Assembly: GCF_023205095.1 (NCBI RefSeq)
Contig: NZ_CP046242.1
Coordinates: 3,089,001 to 3,153,000, forward strand
Source of the DNA: Bizionia sp. M204
GTDB taxonomy: Bacteria > Bacteroidota > Bacteroidia > Flavobacteriales > Flavobacteriaceae
DNA length: 64,000 nucleotides
Direction: 5' to 3'
The notes under the pieces were generated by a model. The model was given only the letters and a program-made list of their open reading frames with translations. It had not been told where the DNA came from and did not search any database. Both the position numbers and the translations under genes were made by a program. Position 1 is the first letter of the stretch, and each line of letters opens with the position of its first letter. Below, piece after piece: positions 27,484 to 36,013 of this stretch.

Positions 27484-28857
27484 TTAAAAACCTAAAATGA
27501 GTTTGGCAATGAGAAAGTACGTTAATATACCAAATAAATCATTACTGGTAGTAATAAATGGTCCTGTTGCTACGGCTGGGTCAATGCCTCGTTTATTAAG
27601 AAAAATAGGAATAAAGGTGCCAATTATTGCTGCCATTATTATCACGGCTATTAGTGCAATACTAATAGTTATAGAAACAATGTATGGTGTGCTAAACACG
27701 AAATGTGTAATGACTAAACCTATACAAGCAATCGCGATTCCGTTAACTAAACCGAGTAAGGCTTCTTTCAATAAGCGTTTAATAATATTGCCATCTATGG
27801 TGTCATTTGCTAACCCTTGAACAACAATAGCTGACGATTGTACACCAACATTTCCAGCGGTTGCTTGGATTAATGGTACAAAACTTAACAGTACCACGAA
27901 GGCTCCCATATGGTCGTTAAATTGCTCGATAATTCCAGCGGCTCCAAGACCACCAAACATTCCAATTAATAACCATGGTAAACGTGCTTTTGTGAGTTTC
28001 CATATACTATCATCGGCTTCTACATCTTGTGAGATACCTGCCGCTAATTGGTAATCTTTATCGGCTTCTTCACGAATAACATCTACAATATCGTCAATGG
28101 TAATTCTCCCCAATAAGGTGTAATTTTTATCGACTACAGGAATGGCTTCTAAATCGTATTTTTGCATAACTTTAGCCACTTCTTCAACATCTTCGTCTAC
28201 AAAAACATAATCCACACTGGTAATATAGATATCTGCAATTTTTTGGTCGCTTTTAGCAACAATTAAATCCTTTAAAGATAAGCGCCCTTTTAATTTATTC
28301 TGTCTGTCTACTACGTAAATGGAATGTACACGTCTCACATCTTTTGCCTGACCACGAATGCGGCGTAAACAACCTGCAACGGTCCAAGTTTCATAAACTT
28401 TAACGAGTTCTTTTGCCATGAGTCCACCAGCTGTGTCTTCATCATAGGCTAAAAGTTCGGTAATTTCATCACGATGCTCTGTATCCTCAATATGAGAAAT
28501 AACCTCGGCTTGACGTTCTTCAGAAAGTTCCGCAATAATATCGGCTGCATCATCGGTGTCTAATTCTTCAATTTCTTCGGCAATTTCTTTAGCCGATAAG
28601 TTTTTAAGAATTTTTTCACGCGTATCCTCATCTAACTCAATTAGAATATCGGCTGTCGTATCAGAATCTAATAATTTAATAACATAAACGGCTTCTTCCA
28701 GATTAAGTTCATCAAGAATCTCGGCTATATCGGCATGGTGAAAATCCATCAATAGAGTTTTAAGATCCTTATCATTTTTAAATTCGATAAGATTCTCAAC
28801 CTGTTCAATAAGTTCGTCTGTAAGCTGAAATTGGATATTCTCTTGTTCTTCGGACAT
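27484..28857 (-). CDS. mgtE: Magnesium transporter MgtE
   Basis: 457 aa. Acidic N-domain of superhelical repeats (about 1-135, rich in DDAADIIAELSEE patterns), two CBS domains (about 140-260, including AIPVVDKNYTLLGRITIDDI) and five transmembrane helices from about 290 to the end with FVPLIQATAGNVGVQSS, the conserved selectivity region of the family. Imports Mg2+, with the cytoplasmic domains closing the pore at high Mg2+. It ends the run that begins with rsmA (38 bases upstream). Confidence 0.95.
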   Translation of the reverse strand: MSEEQENIQFQLTDELIEQVENLIEFKNDKDLKTLLMDFHHADIAEILDELNLEEAVYVIKLLDSDTTADILIELDEDTREKILKNLSAKEIAEEIEELDTDDAADIIAELSEERQAEVISHIEDTEHRDEITELLAYDEDTAGGLMAKELVKVYETWTVAGCLRRIRGQAKDVRRVHSIYVVDRQNKLKGRLSLKDLIVAKSDQKIADIYITSVDYVFVDEDVEEVAKVMQKYDLEAIPVVDKNYTLLGRITIDDIVDVIREEADKDYQLAAGISQDVEADDSIWKLTKARLPWLLIGMFGGLGAAGIIEQFNDHMGAFVVLLSFVPLIQATAGNVGVQSSAIVVQGLANDTIDGNIIKRLLKEALLGLVNGIAIACIGLVITHFVFSTPYIVSITISIALIAVIIMAAIIGTFIPIFLNKRGIDPAVATGPFITTSNDLFGILTYFLIAKLILGF

Positions 28858-28895
28858 GCGTTTTTGTTAAGTTACTTTGTTAAGACAACAAAGAT

Positions 28896-29675
28896 TTAGT
28901 CATTTTCATCAGTTTCTATCAGTTGTGTAAGTTCCAGAAAAGCGGTTACAGATAACTGTTCTGGTCGCTTGTCAAAGATAACATTTGCTTTTAAATTATC
29001 AGACAGATTGAAGGTTTTTAAGCTATTTCGCAATGTTTTTCTCCGTTGTTGAAAGGCTTGTTTTACAACTTTAAAAAATAACTTCTCATCGCATGGAAGC
29101 GAAAAATTTTCTTTTCGTTTTAGTATAAGCACACCAGATTCCACTTTTGGTGGTGGATTAAAAACCGTTGGCGGAACGGTAAATAAATAGTCTGCATCGT
29201 AAAATGCTTGCGTTAAAACCGATAAAATACCATACACTTTGCTGCCTTCCTTGGAGCAAATACGTTGGGCAACTTCTTTTTGAAACATCCCTGAAAACTC
29301 CGGAATCTGGTTCCGCATTTCTAAAGTTTTAAAAACGATTTGTGTAGAAATGTTATATGGGAAATTTCCAATTATAGCGAAGGGCTCATCATGGAAAACT
29401 TCTTTTAAATCGTATTTTAAAAAATCTTTCTCTATAACCCGATCGGCTAGATTGAGATAGTTGTTTTTAAGGTACGCAACAGATTCGGTATCTATTTCTA
29501 TAACATGGGTTGTGATATCTTTTTTAAGAAGATACTTGGTTAAAACGCCCATACCAGGACCAATTTCAAGGACGTGCTTGTAGCCTTTAAAAGACAAGGA
29601 ATCGGCAATTTTTTCTGCAATGGTTTCATCCGTTAAGAAATGCTGGCCTAAATGTTTTTTTGCTTTTACAGACAT
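28896..29675 (-). CDS. rsmA: 16S rRNA dimethyladenosine transferase RsmA (KsgA)
   Basis: 259 aa. Begins [23 protein letters not shown] motif [17 protein letters not shown], and motif [12 protein letters not shown] (NxPY form). Dimethylates two adjacent adenines in the 3' end helix 45 of 16S rRNA. It sits upstream of mgtE and downstream of the DUF4286 gene on the same strand, spacing about 36-38 bases, so a common transcript is plausible. Confidence 0.96.
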   Translation of the reverse strand: MSVKAKKHLGQHFLTDETIAEKIADSLSFKGYKHVLEIGPGMGVLTKYLLKKDITTHVIEIDTESVAYLKNNYLNLADRVIEKDFLKYDLKEVFHDEPFAIIGNFPYNISTQIVFKTLEMRNQIPEFSGMFQKEVAQRICSKEGSKVYGILSVLTQAFYDADYLFTVPPTVFNPPPKVESGVLILKRKENFSLPCDEKLFFKVVKQAFQQRRKTLRNSLKTFNLSDNLKANVIFDKRPEQLSVTAFLELTQLIETDEND

Positions 29676-29711
29676 GTTTGGTTTTTTGTTTTTTTTTAAA
29701 TGAGTTGCTCT

Positions 29712-30038
29712 CTATTTGGCACTCATGGTAAATTCTTCTATAACTTCTAATTCGGTGCAAAATAAAAGCATTTTATCTCCAAATTTTTTGAGTCCTTCTA
29801 ATCGCAATCCGTCATCATCGTTATTGTAATAGCTATCTAGTGTTTGCCTAGAGTGCGCGCAAAACTGAACAGAATAAGTAACACCACCCATTTCCTCTTC
29901 AACTAAAACACGTGTTAGTTTGGCGTCTTTAAATTTTCCTGTAGCTAATACTTTTGGAATGTGGTCTGTTTTCATCCAATTTAACCATTCTTGATGGCGA
30001 TTTTTTTCTATGTTAATAGTTACATTATAAATAATCAT
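29712..30038 (-). CDS. DUF4286 family protein
   Basis: 108 aa, starts MIIYNVTINIEKNRHQEWLNW and contains DHIPKVLATGKF, the usual opening of DUF4286, a ferredoxin-like (ABM-type) small protein common in Bacteroidota. Function unknown. It precedes rsmA with 36 bases between, a pairing often seen in flavobacteria. Confidence 0.85.
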   Translation of the reverse strand: MIIYNVTINIEKNRHQEWLNWMKTDHIPKVLATGKFKDAKLTRVLVEEEMGGVTYSVQFCAHSRQTLDSYYNNDDDGLRLEGLKKFGDKMLLFCTELEVIEEFTMSAK

Positions 30039-30142
30039 GCGTGTAAAATTTGCTGTTTAAATACCTAGTTGTGCAAATTACAGGAGTTCGCGCTCATCAT
30101 CAAAAGGTTTTGACCTTTTTTCGTGAATTAAGGTACTATTTT

Positions 30143-31912
30143 CTAATTTAAATCGTCTCCTCGTAAAACACGGTATCGTTTGCGTGCATCCACAAAGTAA
30201 ATACTGTCTTGATAATTAAAAATAATTTGCTCGTAGTTTTCTTTGGCTTTTTGTGGGTCTTGAAGTTGATTTTCATACAATTCGGCTAAAGCAAAGTAAG
30301 CATCATCGGCTAAAATATCATCTTTAAAATTAGCAATGATGATTTGATAATTAACGACTGCTTTTTCAAATTGATTTTTAGACTCATACAGTTTGCCCTG
30401 CTTATAAAGTGCTTGATCCTCTATGGATTGTCCTTTGTAATTTTTTAAAATGGTATTTAAAAGCGCAATGGCTTCATTGGGTTTGTTTTGAAAGGCCATT
30501 AAATCGGCTTTGGCGTAAAGTTTTAAAGCGGCTTGCGTGGAATCTTCAAATTTATTATCTGTAATTAGTAACATTAAATCCAATGCATCATTAGCAATAA
30601 GTTGAGATGTTGATGATTTTAAAATTTTAAGTTGAGATTCTGCCCATTTAAAATCCCCTTTATAATAGCTTGTTTGGGCTACTTTAAAACGGGCTTCTTG
30701 AGATAATGTGCTGTTTTTTAGATTCCGTTGAATTTGTGTAAAATAAATTAAAGCTTCATTAAATTTTTCTTGTAAAACAAGAATATCACCCAATTCTAAT
30801 TTTACGGTTCCTTCTTCTAAGTCAGATAGCGGTAGTTTTAAACTTTCTTTCAGGAATGTGGTTGCAGCTTTGGGCTCATGTTTATAAAATGCTAGAAAAT
30901 GCGCATAAGAAACTTGTAAATTTATGGTTTGATTAAACTTTCCAAATCTCTCAAAAAGCTCTAAATAGGTGTCCTCTATTATTTTTAAATCGGTTTCTGT
31001 TTTTAAGGCAATTTGTAATAAGTTATAATGAGCGCCAATTTGAACATCTGGATTTTGAGCCGTTTCCGTTAGGTAGGTAAAAATGCTTTTAGCAACCTCA
31101 TAGGCCTGGTCATTCATAGCTGTAAATGCCAATTCTTCTATACGTTCTAAACTTTCAGGTTGTCTGTTAAAAATAGCTTTTTCTTGAGCAAATGCTTTAT
31201 TGTAATCTTTCTGTTGAATAAAAAGCCAACTCAACAATTCATTCCAAAGTAGGTTTGGTTCTTGTTGAATTTTTTTGAGTAATAAGCGTTTTAGAATGAT
31301 GTTATTATCATATTCTGAATCATCTGTTATAAAATCACTCATGGCGCGTTTAATGGTATTTAAATAGGAACTATTAACATCCACAAAATTTAAATAACTA
31401 CTAAACATTTTTTCTACATTGCCTTGCTCCCCATATATACGTGATAGTTGAATGTTAAAATTCATGGCTGGTTTTAGGACCATGGCTTTCTCATAAGTGG
31501 TAATAGCTTGATCTAAAAGGGAGCGATTTTCGAAAAACTTACCAATTGAATACGCGAAATTTGGATTTTCGTCTAAAAAGGAAATGGCTTTCTTATAATT
31601 GGCATTGGCAGATTCTAAATCGTTTTTTAATTGGTAGTTATAACCCAATTCTACATAAAGCGCGGGGTATTTTACCCGTTCAATTTGCTGGATTAAAAGA
31701 GCTTCAGCCTGATCCAATTGTTCTAGCTGCTGATGCGTTTTAATAAGCTCTAAAAAATAGGCATTATTATTAGCCGAATTTCTATGTAATTCTTGATATG
31801 CTAAAAGCGCTTTTTCAAACTCACCGTTTTTAGAATACTCTTTAGCGAGCAAGTCTTCTTGCGAAAACATACTGACCGAAAATAGAAAAAAGCATAAAAG
31901 AAAAAGACGCAT
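30143..31912 (-). CDS. Exported tetratricopeptide-repeat protein
   Basis: 589 aa with a Sec signal (MRLFLLCFFLFSVSMFSQ). TPR units run through most of the protein, clear at residues 20-190 (GEFEKALLAYQELHR, YVELGYNYQLKNDLESA) and in the last 150 residues (IEDQALYKQGKLYESKNQFEKAV, DDAYFALAELYENQLQDPQKA). It probably acts as a periplasmic scaffold, of the type that ends YbgF-like. ATG at 31912, 104 bases upstream of the DUF4286 gene. Confidence 0.88.
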   Translation of the reverse strand: MRLFLLCFFLFSVSMFSQEDLLAKEYSKNGEFEKALLAYQELHRNSANNNAYFLELIKTHQQLEQLDQAEALLIQQIERVKYPALYVELGYNYQLKNDLESANANYKKAISFLDENPNFAYSIGKFFENRSLLDQAITTYEKAMVLKPAMNFNIQLSRIYGEQGNVEKMFSSYLNFVDVNSSYLNTIKRAMSDFITDDSEYDNNIILKRLLLKKIQQEPNLLWNELLSWLFIQQKDYNKAFAQEKAIFNRQPESLERIEELAFTAMNDQAYEVAKSIFTYLTETAQNPDVQIGAHYNLLQIALKTETDLKIIEDTYLELFERFGKFNQTINLQVSYAHFLAFYKHEPKAATTFLKESLKLPLSDLEEGTVKLELGDILVLQEKFNEALIYFTQIQRNLKNSTLSQEARFKVAQTSYYKGDFKWAESQLKILKSSTSQLIANDALDLMLLITDNKFEDSTQAALKLYAKADLMAFQNKPNEAIALLNTILKNYKGQSIEDQALYKQGKLYESKNQFEKAVVNYQIIIANFKDDILADDAYFALAELYENQLQDPQKAKENYEQIIFNYQDSIYFVDARKRYRVLRGDDLN

Positions 31913-31968
31913 AATATTACTTTGTGTAAATATAGCAAAAGTGCGCTGGAGATGATGTGAATGTTTTT

Positions 31969-32003
31969 ATAAAAAAAAATGCCTGAAGAGTTTTCAGGCA
32001 TTT
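31969..32003 (-). terminator. Intrinsic terminator
   Basis: Stem AAATGCCTGAA (31977-31987) pairs with TTCAGGCATTT (31993-32003). A9 to its left gives the U-run for minus-strand transcription, so it terminates the small gene at 32083-32211 before the TPR gene. Confidence 0.8.
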
Positions 32004-32082
32004 ACCAACCAAAATAAATGTGCTATTAACCATTGTAAATTACAAAATGATTCAGTTACCTGATTGGGTAATTTAACTAATA

Positions 32083-32211
32083 TTATTCCGAAACAACGGA
32101 AGCCGTTGCATTGGCATGATCTTTTTTGGATAAATCGAAATCTGAAACAAGGACTTTGCCGGCTATGACTGCTAAAACAATTAGAAGAAAAAGTCGTGTA
32201 AGATTTTTCAT
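32083..32211 (-). CDS. Small exported or membrane peptide, unknown function
   Basis: 42 aa: a start MKNLTRLFLLIVLAVIAGKV that reads as a signal or transmembrane segment, then a short hydrophilic tail (SDFDLSKKDHANATASVVSE). ATG at 32211, TAA at 32083-32085, and its own terminator lies 80 bases downstream. Short for automatic gene finders. No function can be inferred. Confidence 0.6.
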   Translation of the reverse strand: MKNLTRLFLLIVLAVIAGKVLVSDFDLSKKDHANATASVVSE

Positions 32212-32369
32212 GATAAGTAGGTTTAAAACTTTAGGGTACACGAACTTCAACAATATTTGTTAATTAACAAAATAAAACAGCAAAAAATCGTTAAACAGCA
32301 GGTAATTTTTGCTTTTTAACGATTTTTTATAAATTCTAGTGAAAATCAAGTAGGATAAAACCTACAATT

Positions 32370-33641
32370 TTAATCAATTATAGAAAAACCTGTATAAGGT
32401 ATTAATGCGTCTGGAATAACAATACCTTCAGGTGTTTGATAGTTTTCTAAAATACCTGCCAATACACGCGGCAATGCCAATGAGCTACCATTAAGTGTGT
32501 GTGCTAATTCATTTTTGCCGTCGCTGTTTCTGAAACGTAATTTTAAACGATTAGCCTGAAAGGTTTCAAAATTAGAAACCGATGAAATTTCTAACCATCT
32601 ATCTTGTGCTGTTGAAAACACTTCAAAATCATAAGTCATAGCCGAGGTAAAGCCCAAATCGCCTCCACAAAGGCGTAAAATACGGTAAGGTAATTTAAGT
32701 TCTTGTAAAATGCCTTTAACGTGTTCCACCATAGTATCTAAAGCCGCATATGAGTTTTCAGGGCGCTCAATACGTAAAATTTCTACTTTATCAAATTGGT
32801 GTAATCTGTTTAAACCACGAACATGCGCACCATAACTCCCAGCTTCACGACGGAAACAAGGTGTGTAACCTGTAATACCAATTGGCAATTCGCTCTCGTT
32901 TAAAATAACATCGCGAAAAATATTGGTTCCCGGGACTTCGGCAGTTGGTATCAAATATAAATTATCTTCTGTTACATGGTACATTTGTCCTTCTTTATCA
33001 GGTAATTGACCTGTTCCAAATCCAGAGGCTTCATTAACCAAAAGTGGTAATTGATATTCGGTATAACCAGCTTCGGTATTTTTATCTAAAAAATAAGCAA
33101 TTAATGCTCGTTGTAATCTGGCGCCTTTTCCTTTATATACTGGGAAGCCAGCTCCAGTAATTTTGTTGCCTAATTCAAAATCTATTATATCATATTTTTT
33201 CGCTAATTCCCAATGAGGTAAGGCATTTTCGTGAAGGGTTGGAATGGTTCCTTCTTTGAAAACCTCCTCATTATCATCTTCAGAATTTCCAGTTGGAACG
33301 AGTTCATTGGGAACATTTGGAATTTGATATAATAATTGATTTAAAGCTTCAACAGTTTCATTTAATGTATCTGTTAATTCTTTGGATTGACTTTTTAAAT
33401 TGGTAGTACGGGCTTTAAGCGCATTTGCTTTTTCAGCCTGACCAGATTTGTATAGGGTACCAATTTCTTTAGAAAGCGTATTGGATTCTGATAGTGTATT
33501 ATCCAGTAAGGTTTGTTCTTGGCGTCTTTTTTCGTCCAGCGCAATGACTTCATTGATCATTTTGGTAGCATCAATTTGGCGTTTTGCCAAACGTTCAATA
33601 ACCAAATCTTTATGCTCTCTAATAAAAGGTACTTGTAACAT
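32370..33641 (-). CDS. serS: Serine--tRNA ligase
   Basis: 423 aa. N-terminal coiled-coil arm (about 30-105), then the class II catalytic domain with motif 2 TPCFRREAGSYGAHVRGLNR and motif 3 near the C-terminus (NGSSLALPRVLAGILENYQ). ATG at 33641, about 20 bases after a TAAATTTG promoter box. A 128-base gap separates it from the small peptide gene on the same strand. Confidence 0.97.
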   Translation of the reverse strand: MLQVPFIREHKDLVIERLAKRQIDATKMINEVIALDEKRRQEQTLLDNTLSESNTLSKEIGTLYKSGQAEKANALKARTTNLKSQSKELTDTLNETVEALNQLLYQIPNVPNELVPTGNSEDDNEEVFKEGTIPTLHENALPHWELAKKYDIIDFELGNKITGAGFPVYKGKGARLQRALIAYFLDKNTEAGYTEYQLPLLVNEASGFGTGQLPDKEGQMYHVTEDNLYLIPTAEVPGTNIFRDVILNESELPIGITGYTPCFRREAGSYGAHVRGLNRLHQFDKVEILRIERPENSYAALDTMVEHVKGILQELKLPYRILRLCGGDLGFTSAMTYDFEVFSTAQDRWLEISSVSNFETFQANRLKLRFRNSDGKNELAHTLNGSSLALPRVLAGILENYQTPEGIVIPDALIPYTGFSIID

Positions 33642-33660
33642 GTGATAAAATTTTAAGCGG

Positions 33661-33668
33661 CAAATTTA
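33661..33668 (-). promoter_or_regulatory. -7 promoter box of serS
   Basis: TAAATTTG on the minus strand, a full match to TAnnTTTG, 20 bases before the serS ATG. No -33 TTG at the usual distance. Confidence 0.5.
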
Positions 33669-33673
33669 CGTAA

Positions 33674-35005
33674 TTACCGTGTGAAATAATCTTGTTTTGG
33701 TGGTAAAATCCATTCGCTATGCTTAAATGCGGACCACTTGGTTGCGGCTATATCTATTTTTGGATTAATAAACGGAATATAACTGCGTCCATTCACGCTT
33801 ATTCTACAGTCCACAAAAACAGAAACATCTTGTCCTTTTTTAGCAAAATCTTCTTTTAATATTTGCGCAAACTGCCATATAACATCTGCTTTAGCACTGG
33901 CTAAACGCTTTTGTTTAGGTGTTAAATAATAGTCTAAATTAATAGTGGTTCTCACTTGTGTTTTTTTATCCACAACATGATAAAGGGTATGGCCACTTTT
34001 TGAGCGCAGCATCATGCGCCAAGACATTCTATGGCCTTCCTCCGTCCATAAAACCGATTGTGGAAAAACATGTTGACGTAAAGGCAATAAAATTTGAACT
34101 AAAAAGTAGATGCCGAAAACAGTAAGCATCGGTTTTTTATAGGGTGGAATAATTACTTCAGAACCTTCATAAAAAGGTTTTCGTTTTAAAAATATGCGAT
34201 GTATTGTTTTAGGCTCAAAAAAGAATAAGGCGAAAGCAAGGGATAAGTATGGGAAAATTCCAACTTGAAAAACAAAGGAGTTGAACAGATGGAAAAATAT
34301 AGAAGCAAAAAACGCGAGTTTTCGTGTTGGTTTATAAAGCAGTAAAGGAATTATTAAACCATCGAATAGAATGCCGCCATAAGCTAGAAAATAGTGCATC
34401 CATTCATTTTGTAGGAATTCACCAATTAAAAAATAATGCTCCTTACTTTTCATTAAAATAGCCATAACAGAAGCGTCTAGCCAATCTGGATATAATTTGG
34501 CAATGGAACCGTAGGTATAAACAATAAACATCTGTAAAACAAAAATATACCTGCACCAATTTGGCATCGCTATTTCCTTAATTTTCGGATTTAATTTGGC
34601 ATCTATTGAAACATTTTTATGTGCTGGCAAAATAATCATGATAGCACTTAAAAGAACCAATAAATAGTAATGGTTGTTATACGATGATTTTTGCATTAAA
34701 TACGTGCCGGTCCATAACAGTGTAAACATAAAAGCACTCACACGATATTTGTATCCTAGCATAATAAAAAGGCCAAAAAGACCCATAATGGTGTAGTAAA
34801 TATACATGCCATTACCCGGTAACGGCTGCAGCCATTCAAAGCCAATAAAAGAAAATGTAAACTGGGGATCAATTAATGTTCGCTTAATCCAACCAGTGAA
34901 AATGGCACCAATAGATTCCAACAAACAAAGAAGACCGAAAATAATCCGAAAAACTATTAAGGCCGAATTATCTACTTGTTTAAAAAGAAAATTAGTGAGT
35001 CGCAT
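33674..35005 (-). CDS. HTTM domain membrane protein
   Basis: 443 aa, with about eight hydrophobic helices in the first 310 residues followed by a soluble C-terminal part (from about 335). The order of helices and the LTLLWTGTYLMQKSSYNNHYYL segment fit the HTTM family (membrane part related to vitamin K-dependent gamma-carboxylase). The bacterial role is not settled. Its ATG overlaps the ribF 3' end by 14 bases, suggesting co-translation. Confidence 0.82.
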   Translation of the reverse strand: MRLTNFLFKQVDNSALIVFRIIFGLLCLLESIGAIFTGWIKRTLIDPQFTFSFIGFEWLQPLPGNGMYIYYTIMGLFGLFIMLGYKYRVSAFMFTLLWTGTYLMQKSSYNNHYYLLVLLSAIMIILPAHKNVSIDAKLNPKIKEIAMPNWCRYIFVLQMFIVYTYGSIAKLYPDWLDASVMAILMKSKEHYFLIGEFLQNEWMHYFLAYGGILFDGLIIPLLLYKPTRKLAFFASIFFHLFNSFVFQVGIFPYLSLAFALFFFEPKTIHRIFLKRKPFYEGSEVIIPPYKKPMLTVFGIYFLVQILLPLRQHVFPQSVLWTEEGHRMSWRMMLRSKSGHTLYHVVDKKTQVRTTINLDYYLTPKQKRLASAKADVIWQFAQILKEDFAKKGQDVSVFVDCRISVNGRSYIPFINPKIDIAATKWSAFKHSEWILPPKQDYFTR

Positions 35006-35930
35006 GATTTTTTATATACTGTAAAGCGGTTTGTTTATCCTTTTCTAATTGTGCCTGTAATTCGGTCACGGAATTAAATTTCTGCTCGTCTCGGATGCGT
35101 TCAAGCATATCTATTTTTAATTTAGAACCATATAACGATGCTTCTAAATTAAAGAAATTTATTTCAATGGATTGATTGTTTTCTGGATTTACCGTGGGAT
35201 TTGTGCCTATATTCATCATCCCAAAATAGATGTGATTGTTTATTTTAGATTTAATCACATAAACGCCATCTGCTGGTATTAGTTTATAGTGTTCTTCAAT
35301 ATGCAGATTAGCCGTTGGAAAACCTATTTCTTTACCTAATCCTTTACCGTGAATTACGGTTCCGGTCAACATGTAGTTATAACCTAAATAACTATTGGCT
35401 GTTTTTATGTCTCCATTTAATAGTGCTGTTCTAATTTTTGTAGAACTAACAGAAACATCATTGATGTCTTGTGCTGAAATTTCTTCAACTTCAAATTGAT
35501 AGTCAATACCAAATTGGCGTAAATCATCAATATTGGCTGTTCTATTCCTTCCAAAATGGTGGTCGTAACCAATAATAACTTTTTTAGCTCGCAGTTGTTT
35601 TACTAAAATGTCTGAAACAAAATCTTCCGCCTTTAGTCGGGAAAATGCTTTAGTAAACTTTTTAATAACCAAATAATCCAACCCGTGAGCTTCCATGATG
35701 GCTGCTTTTTCATCTATAGTGTTGAGTAATTTGATGGTGGTGTCTTTCTGCAGCACCATTCTTGGGTGTGGAAAAAAGGTCATTATAGCTGATTTTAGAG
35801 CATTATTTTTAGCAGATGTAACTAGTTTTTCTATTATTTTTTGATGTCCAATATGAACACCATCAAATGTACCAATGGTAACAACAGTTTCATTCTCAAA
35901 GTCGCTATGTTGCGTTTGTATTATTTTCAA
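34992..35930 (-). CDS. ribF: Bifunctional FAD synthetase/riboflavin kinase, probable UUG start
   Basis: 312 aa from a TTG at 35930. Adenylyltransferase half: VTIGTFDGVHIGHQKI and VIGYDHHFGRNRTA; flavokinase half from about residue 175: GKGLGKEIGFPTANLHI. Converts riboflavin to FMN and FAD. The open frame extends to a TTG at 35951, but that codon is the end of the -7 box (TATTTTTG, 35956-35949), so translation from there is not possible on this promoter; the TTG at 35930 gives (M)KIIQTQHSDFEN, the usual family opening. Overlaps the HTTM gene. Confidence 0.94.
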   Translation of the reverse strand: MKIIQTQHSDFENETVVTIGTFDGVHIGHQKIIEKLVTSAKNNALKSAIMTFFPHPRMVLQKDTTIKLLNTIDEKAAIMEAHGLDYLVIKKFTKAFSRLKAEDFVSDILVKQLRAKKVIIGYDHHFGRNRTANIDDLRQFGIDYQFEVEEISAQDINDVSVSSTKIRTALLNGDIKTANSYLGYNYMLTGTVIHGKGLGKEIGFPTANLHIEEHYKLIPADGVYVIKSKINNHIYFGMMNIGTNPTVNPENNQSIEINFFNLEASLYGSKLKIDMLERIRDEQKFNSVTELQAQLEKDKQTALQYIKNHATH

Positions 35931-35948
35931 TGGAAAAAAGTATTTGTA

Positions 35949-35982
35949 CAAAAATAGAAAAGCGGATTGATATAAATACCAA
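35949..35982 (-). promoter_or_regulatory. Promoter of ribF
   Basis: On the minus strand: TTG (35982-35980), 23 bases, TATTTTTG (35956-35949). It fits the TTG / TAnnTTTG form with the long spacer. The terminator hairpin of the upstream protease gene lies inside the spacer. Confidence 0.5.
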
Positions 35983-35991
35983 TCCGCTTTT
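35958..35991 (-). terminator. Hairpin terminator after the M43 protease gene
   Basis: AAAAGCGGATTG (35958-35969) pairs with CAATCCGCTTTT (35980-35991), 10-base loop. For minus-strand transcription it lies 23 bases past the protease stop (36014). The following minus-strand bases are CTATTTTTG, a modest U-run. Confidence 0.7.
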
Positions 35992-36013
35992 AAGTTTTAA
36001 AAGAAACGTTTTT

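Noticed and set aside
30101-30125. AAAAGGTTTTGACCTTTTTT hairpin between the DUF4286 and TPR genes
   Set aside because: It has a plus-strand U-run but both neighbours are on the minus strand, where no U-run follows; not called a terminator.
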